Positions 1 through 7,123 of a stretch of 64,000 bases of DNA are shown here, piece by piece. Numbering within the stretch: position 1 is the first letter of the stretch; each line of letters starts with the position of its first letter. Source of the DNA: Muribaculum sp. (GTDB lineage Bacteria > Bacteroidota > Bacteroidia > Bacteroidales > Muribaculaceae); contig JAMPAZ010000002.1 of assembly GCA_023666965.1 (NCBI GenBank), positions 1 to 64,000 of the forward strand, written 5' to 3'. The translations under genes and the position numbers were made by a program. A model generated the notes under the pieces. That model saw only the letters and a list, made by a program, of their open reading frames with translations. It ran no database searches and was not told the DNA's origin.

Positions 1-1
1 T

Positions 2-58
2 ACGGGTGTACTAAAGTTGTACGGAATGCGAAAAACAATCGAAATAGACGAAATTTAG
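2..58 (+). CDS. Possible C-terminal tail of a gene entering from the left
   Basis: Frame 2 is open from the window edge and ends at a TAG at 56-58, giving an 18-residue tail that ends RKTIEIDEI. The tail is polar and charged like a genuine C-terminus, but 18 codons prove nothing and no family is recognisable. The upstream sequence is needed to decide. Confidence 0.2.
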   Translation, partial: TGVLKLYGMRKTIEIDEI

Positions 59-558
59 AAAGGTAGTAAAATTCATAATCATCTGAAAATAAACATTATT
101 CGTTTCTACCCATTTTCTTCGACATACCTACTACATTGCGTATCTTGCCTCCCTACAACGGAATTCATTATTTTTTCATTGGTAATCTTCGTTACTTTGC
201 CAATTTTGTTACACTCGGATTAGAGCCAATGAGAGAACAAAGTTGTGTCAAAGTTTGAAATTTACCCCTTGGCATTATTGACATTTTGGCACTTTTTTTC
301 ATCGGTTCAATCAGTCCATGTTGCATTGATGATTGTATTGACATATATGGTTGTAATGGATGTGTTGACTACGGATATTGGTATAGTTGGAATACTGGCG
401 TACCAGTGTTCCAAGTGTACCATCATCTGCCTGAGATTATGAGCGTGGCGAGTGAGTTTTGGTTGCACCGAAACACTAACTTGCTACTCTCAATCTGTAA
501 TCCTATATGGCTCACTCACTTAGATTATATGCTTACTCGTATTCATTCTTATCAGTGA
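59..558. other. A+T-rich stretch with no convincing gene
   Basis: Short open frames exist on both strands, but none has a recognisable domain, a sensible start context or Bacteroidales-like codon use. It precedes a broken AraC gene and may be decayed coding DNA or the scar of a lost element. I see no tRNA, terminator or perfect promoter in it. Confidence 0.5.
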
Positions 559-898
559 CCAATCGGGAGCAACCACTATCTTCGTTCAGGCAGAGCCGAG
601 AATGAAGGGCAGCCAAACGTGACTGTGTGCGCTGATGCCATGCATGCACCTCTCGCCAAAATACTTCAGCGACCTTATCAAGAAAGAAACCGGTAAATCG
701 GCTCTTGACTTCATCCATGCTATGGTCACAACCATCGCCAAAGAAATGGCATATGACGAATCACTGTCACTAAGCGAGATTGCCTACCGTCTCGGATTCA
801 AATATCCACAGCATTTCAGCCGCTTCTTCAAACGCAACACGGGCATGACCCCTAATCAGTACCGCGGGTCTATTTCCGCCGTGCAGCAACAGGAATGA
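559..898 (+). pseudogene. AraC-type regulator, C-terminal remnant with a 4-base duplication
   Basis: The last 87 codons encode a typical AraC double helix-turn-helix: HLSPKYFSDLIKKETG, then LSEIAYRLGFKYPQHFSRFFKRNTG. The preceding part of the domain (GQPNVTVCADAM) lies in another frame, open only back to a TGA at 556-558. The frames are separated by the tandem ATGC ATGC at 640-647; removing one copy gives a continuous CADAMHLSPKYF. The N-terminal sensor half expected of a protein of about 290-300 residues is not found upstream. This is therefore a truncated, frameshifted relic. It resembles the intact AraC gene at 10663, so it may come from a duplicated regulator set. A sequencing error could explain the duplication but not the missing N-terminus. 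Confidence 0.8.
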
Positions 899-969
899 AG
901 AATAGCTTTTGAAAATTTCGTCAAACTAACTTCATAAGTACGCTGTTTTATTTGAAAACGTAATACATT

Positions 970-1674
970 ATGAAGATAATCGCTATAAACGGAAGCCCTC
1001 GCAAGGGCTGGAACAGTGCGAAACTGTTGGAGAAATGGAAAGAGGGAGTGCTGGCGGTGCTCCCCGACGCTGAAGTTCAAGAGGTTAATCTCTATGACCT
1101 GAAATTTACCGGATGCCGCAGCTGCTTCTCCTGCAAGCTAAAGGGAGGCAAGTTCTTCGGCACATGCCCCATACCCGACGGGATACACGATTTGTTGGCG
1201 GATATTCGCCAAGCTGATGCAGTGGCGATAGCTTCTCCGATATACTATATGGATCTGAATGCCTACACGAAGTGTCTGATCGAGCGAATGGTGTTCTCTG
1301 TAGCCCAATACTCAAATCCACCGGAAAGCCTTGCGCCGAAGCGTGTATCATTCACAATGCTCTATTCCATGAACGCCACCGAAGAAGCCTTCAAAAATTA
1401 TGGCATAGAGGCACGTTGCGCTATGACAGAGCGATTTCTTAACCTGTTCTACTTTATGCCGACCCATCGCGTTACGGCATTTGATACCTATCAGTTTACC
1501 GACTACGATAAATATGTGTCAACGGCATTCTCCGAGCCACACAAGCGTCAGCAGCGTGACATGCAATTCCCCAAAGATTTACAATCAGCATTTGACGAAG
1601 GCGTAAAGGTTGCACATGAGATACAGGACGAAACGGTCAAGGGAGAACCCTTCGACCATAACGTACACTTTTAA
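970..1674 (+). CDS. Flavodoxin-fold NAD(P)H-dependent oxidoreductase with cysteine cluster
   Basis: This 234-residue cytoplasmic protein starts with the FMN phosphate-binding loop of flavodoxin_2 proteins (MKIIAINGSPRKGWNS). Cys49, Cys52, Cys55 and Cys66 form CX2CX2CX10C, like the compact cluster of iron-sulfur flavoproteins but with a longer last spacer, so an Fe-S centre is possible rather than certain. SPIYYMDLNAY near residue 90 is the usual flavin-contact segment. The family transfers electrons from NAD(P)H to quinones or other small acceptors; the substrate cannot be read from sequence. The hydrolase gene follows 26 bases downstream on the same strand, so the two are probably co-transcribed. 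Confidence 0.85.
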   Translation: MKIIAINGSPRKGWNSAKLLEKWKEGVLAVLPDAEVQEVNLYDLKFTGCRSCFSCKLKGGKFFGTCPIPDGIHDLLADIRQADAVAIASPIYYMDLNAYTKCLIERMVFSVAQYSNPPESLAPKRVSFTMLYSMNATEEAFKNYGIEARCAMTERFLNLFYFMPTHRVTAFDTYQFTDYDKYVSTAFSEPHKRQQRDMQFPKDLQSAFDEGVKVAHEIQDETVKGEPFDHNVHF

Positions 1675-1700
1675 ATGTAATTTAATTACAAATATCATAT

Positions 1701-2534
1701 ATGAAATACAAAATAGCAATCGTTATACTCTTGATTATGTCATCATTAGGGATAAATGCACAGAACGACTCAACATTTCAGATTGCCGGGTCACAAGGAC
1801 AATTGTATTGTCGGATACAGATGCCGGAGGGCGATGAAAAATGCCCGATGGTGATATTGTCGCACGGTTTTGGCGGTGACATGACTTTCCACCTTTGGGA
1901 TCCAATCGCAGAGAAACTAAACGCAGTCGGAATCGGTGTTGTTCGATTCGATTTCAATGGCTGTGGCAAGAGCGAAGGAGAGTTTCAGGACATGACAGTT
2001 CCGAACGAAATTGAAGATTTGATGGCAGTGATTACATGGACGCGCAGCCAACCCCGCACCGACGGCATATCACTTGTCGGGCATTCTCAAGGCGGAGTAG
2101 TTTCGGGCATGGCAGCCGGGGAATGTGGGTCACCACAAATTGAAAGGCTTGTCTTGCTGTCAGCCGCCGCTGTGCTTCGCGAGGATGCCCTGCGTGGCAA
2201 TTCACAAGGTGCAACCTACAATCCTTGGCATCTCGATAAACCATACTACATCGTTCCCGGACGCGGCCTGAAGATTGGTCGCGACTATATTCAGACCGCG
2301 ATGAATCTGCCCATATACGAGACAACCGCAAAGTATGGCGGCCCGACTCTGATAATCAACGGCATGGCCGATACCGTTGTTCCATACACCTACGCTCAGC
2401 TATATCACAAAGTTTTGAACAACAGTCAACTGATAATCATTCCGGGCGAAAATCACACCTACACTGTCAGCCCTGACTACGCCGTAGAGTTGGTTACAGA
2501 ATGGTTGATAAAAGAATTGAAATGTGCCGACTAA
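1701..2534 (+). CDS. Secreted alpha/beta hydrolase (serine esterase or peptidase type)
   Basis: The 277-residue product has a signal peptide (about residues 1-20, ending GINA before QND) and so is likely exported. The alpha/beta-hydrolase fold shows an oxyanion motif HGFGG at 55-59, the nucleophile elbow GHSQGG with Ser129, a probable acid Asp225 in GMADTVVP and a catalytic His253 in GENHTY, making a complete triad. Homologues are called alpha/beta hydrolases or BAAT/acyl-CoA thioester hydrolase-like proteins; the natural ester is unknown. It follows the flavoprotein gene closely and converges with the broken arginase relic, whose stop lies 25 bases away. Confidence 0.85.
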   Translation: MKYKIAIVILLIMSSLGINAQNDSTFQIAGSQGQLYCRIQMPEGDEKCPMVILSHGFGGDMTFHLWDPIAEKLNAVGIGVVRFDFNGCGKSEGEFQDMTVPNEIEDLMAVITWTRSQPRTDGISLVGHSQGGVVSGMAAGECGSPQIERLVLLSAAAVLREDALRGNSQGATYNPWHLDKPYYIVPGRGLKIGRDYIQTAMNLPIYETTAKYGGPTLIINGMADTVVPYTYAQLYHKVLNNSQLIIIPGENHTYTVSPDYAVELVTEWLIKELKCAD

Positions 2535-2558
2535 AGCGAACAGATAAAGTCGGCACCC

Positions 2559-2965
2559 CTAAATTAACGGAAGTGAGGCGAGCATTGATTTGAGGCGTAT
2601 CGCCAAACGCGGCATGGGTTCAACCACTGTCAAGGCCACCAGTTCTTTGGTGTTCGCTATGTCATTGATAAGACACACTAACTTCTTGGAGTTTCATACC
2701 TCCCTCCGGGCTTTCGGCTACTGCCGCAAGAATATCATTCGGATCCATCACATCCATATCGAAATGAAACATCACTTTCGATTTGCCGGTGGATTTAAGC
2801 CACTCAATGACCGGCGAACTGGTGTCAGACAAATCGGACGGCGAGAAATGCGTGATTCCCAGATTGTCAAAGCGCTTGGCAATATATGGATATTCCGTGT
2901 CACGAAGTCCGGCCATACAAACATCTTTGGGAAATCGGCCTTTGGCAACAATCCCTTTTCAAACA
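2559..2965 (-). pseudogene. Arginase/agmatinase-family C-terminal relic, frameshifted
   Basis: On the minus strand one frame reads VCMAGLRDTEYPYIAKRFD and continues with FHFDMDVMDPND, the metal-binding Asp-x-Asp region of ureohydrolases, up to GGMKLQEV. It then shifts frame in the GTGTGT tract near 2686-2692; the family-like ending (INDIANTKELVALTVVEPMPR and a tail stopping at 2559-2561) is in the next frame. The N-terminal half, with the first metal ligands, is absent and replaced by a monooxygenase remnant. No functional enzyme can be made. It lies downstream of the HxlR and reductase genes on the same strand, as the end of a former operon. Confidence 0.75.
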
Positions 2966-2999
2966 TATTGATTGAAAGTTTCTTTGAGGCACGAATAGC

Positions 3000-3224
3000 G
3001 AGGTTATCTTTTTCGCCGACGGCATACATGGTAAGTACACCCGATTCTGTGAGCAAAGATGTCTCTCCGACTTCCGTAGCGAAGCGTATATACTCATCAA
3101 GATATTCCGGATAGACCTCCACCACGGATAGACGCACAAAACAATAAGTCTTATCGTCTGTATTTTTATCATCCGTAGAAACTTGTGAATGAACCTCGTT
3201 CTTGTTCAGGGATGCCTTCAACAC
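3000..3224 (-). pseudogene. Antibiotic-biosynthesis-monooxygenase-like (quinol monooxygenase) remnant
   Basis: Codons between about 3137 and 3003 read VRLSVVEVYPEYLDEYIRF and later SGVLTMYAVGEKDN. This matches the first half of Bacteroidales putative quinol monooxygenases of the ABM family (about 100 residues). The second half is missing; after EKDN the frame continues into unrelated residues and then overlaps the arginase relic out of phase. The open frame could begin at ATG 3224, inside the end of the reductase gene. A deletion joining the ABM N-terminus to an arginase C-terminus is the simplest explanation. ABM proteins act on quinols, which fits the neighbouring flavoprotein reductase. 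Confidence 0.6.
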
Positions 3225-3792
3225 CTGCTTGCGCCTTGAACGCCCTTATCATGAAGGCGATGTTTCTGCCGAGGTTGCGCATCGTTTGTAGTCCTTCGAG
3301 GTCTTTCTCAACATCTTCGGCGGTAAAGCCATGCACCTCGTTCCAGTATGTGCTTGATGCAATCGGCATTGATGCTATAGTGAAGTATTTGTTGATTTCA
3401 TCAAAGGCGGATGTTGAGCCGGCGCGTCGTGAGGATACCACAGCGGCTCCTATCTTCATGGTCTTGTCGATCACTCCGGAGGTGCTATAGAAGAGTCTGT
3501 CCATGAAGGCAAGCATCTGACCGTTGCTCCCTGCATAATATGTCGGTGTGCCTGCGACGATGGCATCAGCCCCGGCAAACTTCGTGGCTGTTTCGTTTAC
3601 AGCGTCGTTGAATACGCAGCGGCCATGCTCACGACAGAAGTTGCAGGCAATGCACCCCCTGATGTCTTTGTTGCCAACATTTATACGCTCGACTTCTATG
3701 CCGCATTCTTTCAGAGTGTTCTCCAATTCGGTCAAGGCTCTGGCAGTACATCCGTTGAGATGTGGACTACCGTTTATTGTCAATACTTTCAT
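3169..3792 (-). CDS. Flavodoxin-fold NAD(P)H-dependent oxidoreductase, Fe-S flavoprotein-like
   Basis: This 207-residue cytoplasmic protein begins MKVLTINGSPHLNGCTA, the flavodoxin-type phosphate loop. Four cysteines in GCIACNFCREHGRC form CX2CX2CX5C, the spacing typical of the compact cluster in iron-sulfur flavoproteins. GTPTYYAGSNGQM is the second flavin-contacting loop. It starts 12 bases after the HxlR regulator gene on the same strand; HxlR-reductase pairs of this kind are common for quinone or electrophile sensing. The reductase is therefore probably the regulator's main surviving target. The ABM relic overlaps its 3' end. Confidence 0.88.
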   Translation of the reverse strand: MKVLTINGSPHLNGCTARALTELENTLKECGIEVERINVGNKDIRGCIACNFCREHGRCVFNDAVNETATKFAGADAIVAGTPTYYAGSNGQMLAFMDRLFYSTSGVIDKTMKIGAAVVSSRRAGSTSAFDEINKYFTIASMPIASSTYWNEVHGFTAEDVEKDLEGLQTMRNLGRNIAFMIRAFKAQAGVEGIPEQERGSFTSFYG

Positions 3793-3804
3793 ATTCGGTA
3801 TAAT

Positions 3805-4161
3805 TTATTGTTTGCCGTATTTTTTCTCAAAGATGTCGAAATGGTCTTCACCCCATTTCAACATCGCATCTATTATAGGTAACAAAGAAACGCCCAATAA
3901 AGTTATCTTGTATTCCGACCGAGGGGGAAGTTCGGGGTAGATGGTCTTTTCAACAAGTTCGTCCTCCACCATCTCTTTAAGTTGTATGTCCAAGACTCGC
4001 GGAGCGGCCTCCGGCAAACACTTATGAATCTCGCTTGGACGCATGGCTTCACCGGAACGAAGCTCGTCAAGGATACACGACTTCCATTTTGATTCAATCA
4101 GGCTCATTGTCAACCTCAAAGGGCAGTCAAGGTCAACCGGTATTTTCCTTTCGTATGCCAC
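3805..4161 (-). CDS. HxlR-family winged-helix regulator with N-terminal redox-type cysteine
   Basis: The 118-residue protein has the full HxlR core: MSLIESKWKSCILDEL, then RPSEIHKCLPEAAPRVLDIQL as the recognition region and a wing ending in PRSEYKITLLG. Cys13 in the DLDCPL motif matches the conserved N-terminal cysteine that senses quinones, aldehydes or hypochlorite in YodB, CatR and HypR of other bacteria, so redox control is a reasonable inference. It leads an operon with the reductase 12 bases downstream. A -7 box lies just upstream at 4182-4189, and a perfect dyad at 4212-4233, between this gene and the divergent NTF2-like gene, is the likely operator. Confidence 0.9.
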   Translation of the reverse strand: MAYERKIPVDLDCPLRLTMSLIESKWKSCILDELRSGEAMRPSEIHKCLPEAAPRVLDIQLKEMVEDELVEKTIYPELPPRSEYKITLLGVSLLPIIDAMLKWGEDHFDIFEKKYGKQ

Positions 4162-4181
4162 TGCTTAGTAGTTTTGAATTG

Positions 4182-4189
4182 CAAAGTTA
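4182..4189 (-). promoter_or_regulatory. -7 box for the HxlR operon
   Basis: TAACTTTG on the minus strand fits the Bacteroidota consensus TAnnTTTG. It lies about 20 bases before the HxlR start, implying a very short leader. No clear -33 TTTG is visible. Confidence 0.6.
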
Positions 4190-4211
4190 GCGAATATTAC
4201 TGAAAATCAGA

Positions 4212-4233
4212 ATACCGAATAATTTTTCGGTAT
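4212..4233. promoter_or_regulatory. Perfect dyad, candidate HxlR operator
   Basis: ATACCGAA (4212-4219) and TTCGGTAT (4226-4233) are exact inverted repeats separated by six bases. The dyad lies between the divergent HxlR promoter and the NTF2-like gene promoter, where an autoregulator binding as a dimer would control both directions. Confidence 0.55.
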
Positions 4234-4252
4234 ATGAATAATTTTTCGTTAC

Positions 4253-4283
4253 TTGACTTTGTTGAATTATGATTGTAATTTTG
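4253..4283 (+). promoter_or_regulatory. Promoter of the NTF2-like gene
   Basis: A TTG at 4253-4255 (in CTTG) is followed 20 bases later by TAATTTTG at 4276-4283, a good match to TTTG-N19-21-TAnnTTTG. Transcription would begin around 4290, leaving a structured leader of about 128 bases. Confidence 0.65.
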
Positions 4284-4289
4284 CGGTGA

Positions 4290-4390
4290 GTCTTGAGGGC
4301 TTCTCCACCGCGCAACGGGTTGTTCCCGTTGGTCACCTGCTTCACGGTCGCAGACATGCGCTTCAAGCCCACTCGCGATTTACAATTGTC
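4290..4390 (+). ncRNA. Candidate structured 5' leader (possible cis-regulatory RNA)
   Basis: A G+C-rich island in A+T-rich surroundings lies between the promoter and the NTF2-like start. Visible pairings are GGGCTT with AAGCCC (outer), ACC with GGT, a perfect AACGGG-TTGTT-CCCGTT hairpin, and CTGC with GCAG, which suggest a multibranched fold. No known riboswitch signature is recognised. The opposite strand has a short open frame here, but it has no domain and a composition explained by the structure. Confidence 0.4.
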
Positions 4391-4417
4391 ACTCAGAAAA
4401 TCAAATATATAACAGCA

Positions 4418-4801
4418 ATGAGAAACGAAATCAAGGAATACGAGGCAGTGGCCAAGGCCGCAGAGAATTTCGTAAAGAGCGTTGCCGAGGGCAACAGCTC
4501 ATACGCAAAACAATTGTTCACTGACGATGCCGTCCTATTCGGAATGCTCGACGGTGTTCTTGAACATGGTTCAATCGAACAGTTCTACTGCAATGTGGAT
4601 ACCGTCGGAGCCGGTGACAACTTCAAGGCTCGTATAGACGTGCTCGCAGTAGAGGAGACTGTGGCCGTTGTCCGTGTGCTTGAAGAAGGCTGGGGTGGTC
4701 GCATAGACTTTACAGACTTCTTGCTCCTTCTGAGACTCAATGGCGAATGGAAATGTGTTGCCAAAGCCTACAACCAAAATTCCAACACCATCAAGGCATA
4801 A
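4418..4801 (+). CDS. NTF2-like (SnoaL/lumazine-binding-like) small protein
   Basis: The 127-residue product from the ATG at 4418 looks like a cone-shaped NTF2-like fold: an N-terminal helix (EYEAVAKAAENFVKSVAEG), then FTDDAVLFGMLDGVLEHGSIEQFY, and a C-terminal sheet ending LNGEWKCVAKAYNQN. Similar Bacteroidales proteins are annotated as putative lumazine-binding or nuclear transport factor 2 family. The open frame extends upstream to 4253, but that part is the structured leader and follows the -7 box, so the later ATG is preferred. No signal peptide is present. The ligand is unknown. It is divergent from the HxlR operon and may belong to the same regulon. Confidence 0.75.
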   Translation: MRNEIKEYEAVAKAAENFVKSVAEGNSSYAKQLFTDDAVLFGMLDGVLEHGSIEQFYCNVDTVGAGDNFKARIDVLAVEETVAVVRVLEEGWGGRIDFTDFLLLLRLNGEWKCVAKAYNQNSNTIKA

Positions 4802-4806
4802 GGGTG

Positions 4807-5667
4807 TTAATATAAATTGTTGTATTCCTCGTCGGCGACGGGGTCGAGCCATTCGTTGGAGGTGTTCTCTCCGTCAAGTTCAAACGCGAGATGGGCAAAC
4901 CAACTGTCTTTTTGTGCGCCGTGCCAGTGCTTGACGTTTGCAGGGATATGTATTACCGTGCCAGGAAGGATTTCAACCGCTGGTTTTCCTTCTTCCTGAT
5001 ACCATCCACGTCCGGCGACACCTAAGAGCATCTGACCGCCCCCCTTGGTAGCGCGATGGATGTGCCAGTTGTTGCGACAACCCGGCTCAAAAGTCACGTT
5101 AGCAATCTTAATCTGCTCCGAGGAAACCGGTGCGAGGTAACTGTTGCCGATGAAATATTTGGCGTATGCAGTGTTGGGTTCGCCAATGGGAAAGATCATC
5201 TCGTTTTGAAATGCCATCTTAGCATCGGCTTCCTCGGTCGTTTCGCCCCATACATCCTTTGCAAGACGAAATGCAGCCCAGGCTTTAGGCCAACCGGCAT
5301 AGAATGCCACATGGGTTATTATCTCAGCAATCTCCGTACGAGTGATGCCATTATGCTTGGCTCCCTGAAGATGCGCTACTAACGATGAGTCAGTGATGCC
5401 TTGACTAATAAGAGATGTTATGGTGATAAGGCTGCGGTCGCGTTTGGAGAGCTTGTTGGTTCTGCTCCAGACCTCACCGAAAAGAACATCATCATTAAGT
5501 TCCGCAAACTTGGGAGCAAACTCACCGAGCTGTGCGCGTCCGGCGGTCTGGTTGGGATTGACCTCAGTAGCGGTCAATCGTGTTGGATTATCTTGTGCTT
5601 GTGCCATAACTGTTATTATTAGAGTGACTACAAAAGCCCCTATTTGTTTTATTTTCATTTGGGTCAA
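4807..5667 (-). CDS. Secreted carboxymuconolactone-decarboxylase-like and cupin fusion protein
   Basis: The 286-residue protein has a signal peptide (residues 1 to about 24, ending MAQAQ). A CMD-like domain (about 45-150) contains LITITSLISQGITD and EIITHVAFYAGWPKAWAA. A cupin follows (about 185-275) with NNWHIH as metal motif 1 and GTVIHIPANVKHWHG as motif 2. The AhpD CxxC pair is absent from the CMD part, so peroxidase activity is unlikely. Its start overlaps the stop of the lipoprotein flavodoxin gene by four bases (ATGA), showing tight operon coupling. Two-domain proteins of this kind are common in gut Bacteroidales, but their substrate is not established. Confidence 0.85.
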   Translation of the reverse strand: MTQMKIKQIGAFVVTLIITVMAQAQDNPTRLTATEVNPNQTAGRAQLGEFAPKFAELNDDVLFGEVWSRTNKLSKRDRSLITITSLISQGITDSSLVAHLQGAKHNGITRTEIAEIITHVAFYAGWPKAWAAFRLAKDVWGETTEEADAKMAFQNEMIFPIGEPNTAYAKYFIGNSYLAPVSSEQIKIANVTFEPGCRNNWHIHRATKGGGQMLLGVAGRGWYQEEGKPAVEILPGTVIHIPANVKHWHGAQKDSWFAHLAFELDGENTSNEWLDPVADEEYNNLY

Positions 5668-6254
5668 AGATTATTGTATTGTTTGATCCAGTCCTTTATC
5701 TCATCATTTGTCTTCCCATTCATCAGCATACCCTCGCCAAATGACAGGCCGGGATATTGATCTTTCAGTTCCTTTTCGCTATTGGTAATGTTGCTGCCAC
5801 CGGAAGTCATAAACGGAACGATTGTCTTTCCTTTGAGGTCGTTGGCCTCGATGAAAGTATTAATGATGGTTGGATGAGTGTTCCACCAGTTAGGATAACC
5901 GATATACACCACCGAGTATCCAGACAGATCGGTGACTGAATCCTTCAATGCGGGGCGTGACAAGCGGTTGCGCATCTCCACCGAGCTGCGGCTTAGGCTG
6001 TCGGTCCAATCAAGATCAGCTGCCATATATTTCTTTTCGGGCACTATTTCATGCAAGTCTGCGCCGACTATGTCTGCTATTCTTCGGGCAGCGGCTTCGG
6101 TCGTTCCGGTAGCGGAGAAATAGCATACTATAACTTTCTTATCGTTTTGAGCCATATCTATGTCTGAATTCTGTTTCTTACTTTGTGCACATGATGCGAG
6201 GGACATTAATATCACCGCGATAAATGCACAAATTGATGAAATACGTTTTACCAT
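5664..6254 (-). CDS. Lipoprotein flavodoxin
   Basis: This 196-residue protein has a lipoprotein signal with lipobox LASC (Cys22), so it should be membrane-anchored outside the cytoplasm. The flavodoxin domain starts KVIVCYFSATGTTEAAARRI, the FMN phosphate loop, and continues with YIGYPNWWNTHPTIINTF and PFMTSGGSNI, which contact the isoalloxazine ring. The size and layout match the flavodoxin_4 family. It is the third gene of a four-gene minus-strand operon (two aldo/keto reductases, flavodoxin, CMD-cupin), which suggests envelope redox chemistry on a shared class of substrate. Confidence 0.87.
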   Translation of the reverse strand: MVKRISSICAFIAVILMSLASCAQSKKQNSDIDMAQNDKKVIVCYFSATGTTEAAARRIADIVGADLHEIVPEKKYMAADLDWTDSLSRSSVEMRNRLSRPALKDSVTDLSGYSVVYIGYPNWWNTHPTIINTFIEANDLKGKTIVPFMTSGGSNITNSEKELKDQYPGLSFGEGMLMNGKTNDEIKDWIKQYNNL

Positions 6255-6265
6255 TAGTTTGATTG

Positions 6266-7111
6266 TTATGAGTATGTTTCAATGAGGTTTTTGATGAAAG
6301 CGGGGTCCTGGAACGGCACTGTACCAGTATCCTGCTGATTCATCGTGGCGATTTTAGCCATATCACCGTTAGAGAGCGAAAAGTCAAAGATGTTAAAGTT
6401 CTCAGCCATACGCTCCTTGTGTGTTGACTTGGGAATAGCGACGATCCCGCGCTGAATTAGCCAACGGAGGGCAACCTGCGATGCTGTCTTGCCATATTTC
6501 TCAGCGATGCCGGCAAGTATCGGACTCTGGCGCACTCCGTCAACGTCTTGACCGCCAAGTGGCCCCCAAGCCATCATCTTTGTGCCGTAGTCATTGAGGT
6601 AGGGCTGAATACCGTTTTGCTGGATAAGCGGATTGCATTGAAGCTGATTTACCATCGGCTTTACATCAACGTGCATAGCGAAATCTACAAATCGGCCGGC
6701 TTGGAAATTCGACACGCCTATTGCCCTAACTTTACCTTCCGCAAGAGCCTTCTCCATAGCCCTCCATGTGCCGAACACATCTCCGTATGCCTGATGGATG
6801 AGAAGCAGGTCAACGTAGTCGGTGCACAGTTTGCGGAGCGACTCGTCAATGCTTTTTGCGGTTTTTCCTTCACCGGCATTGCTGATCCACACCTTTGTTG
6901 TGAGGAACAAATCCTTACGGTCAATGCCCGATTTTGCTATGGCATTGCCTACGCCTTCTTCGTTATAATATGCCTGAGCGGTGTCAATACTGCGGTAGCC
7001 AACCTCAAGGGCATCGCTGACGCAACGTTCGGCCTCTTCGGGGGCTACAAGAAATACTCCATATCCCAGCAGGGGCATCTCAACCCCATTATTCAAATTG
7101 ATATATTCCAT
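6266..7111 (-). CDS. Aldo/keto reductase (second of a tandem pair)
   Basis: A full-length 281-residue AKR barrel. The catalytic tetrad is visible: Asp and Tyr in SIDTAQAYYNEEGVGNAI, Lys in LTTKVW and His in LLIHQAYG. IPKSTHKERMAENFNIFDF near the C-terminus is the NADPH-binding segment and is almost identical in the paralogue directly upstream, so the pair arose by tandem duplication. Family members reduce aldehydes, methylglyoxal or 2,5-diketogluconate with NADPH; the substrate here is not known. It starts 12 bases after its paralogue's stop and is followed 11 bases later by the lipoprotein flavodoxin gene. Confidence 0.93.
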   Translation of the reverse strand: MEYINLNNGVEMPLLGYGVFLVAPEEAERCVSDALEVGYRSIDTAQAYYNEEGVGNAIAKSGIDRKDLFLTTKVWISNAGEGKTAKSIDESLRKLCTDYVDLLLIHQAYGDVFGTWRAMEKALAEGKVRAIGVSNFQAGRFVDFAMHVDVKPMVNQLQCNPLIQQNGIQPYLNDYGTKMMAWGPLGGQDVDGVRQSPILAGIAEKYGKTASQVALRWLIQRGIVAIPKSTHKERMAENFNIFDFSLSNGDMAKIATMNQQDTGTVPFQDPAFIKNLIETYS

Positions 7112-7123
7112 ATTTGTAGTGAT

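Noticed and set aside
245..558. Two overlapping short plus-strand frames
   Set aside because: Hydrophobic but without domain, start context or plausible codon use; more likely decayed sequence.
4187..4372. A 61-codon minus-strand frame upstream of the HxlR gene
   Set aside because: It covers the HxlR promoter, the dyad and the structured leader; no homology is evident to me, though the translation looks oddly regular.
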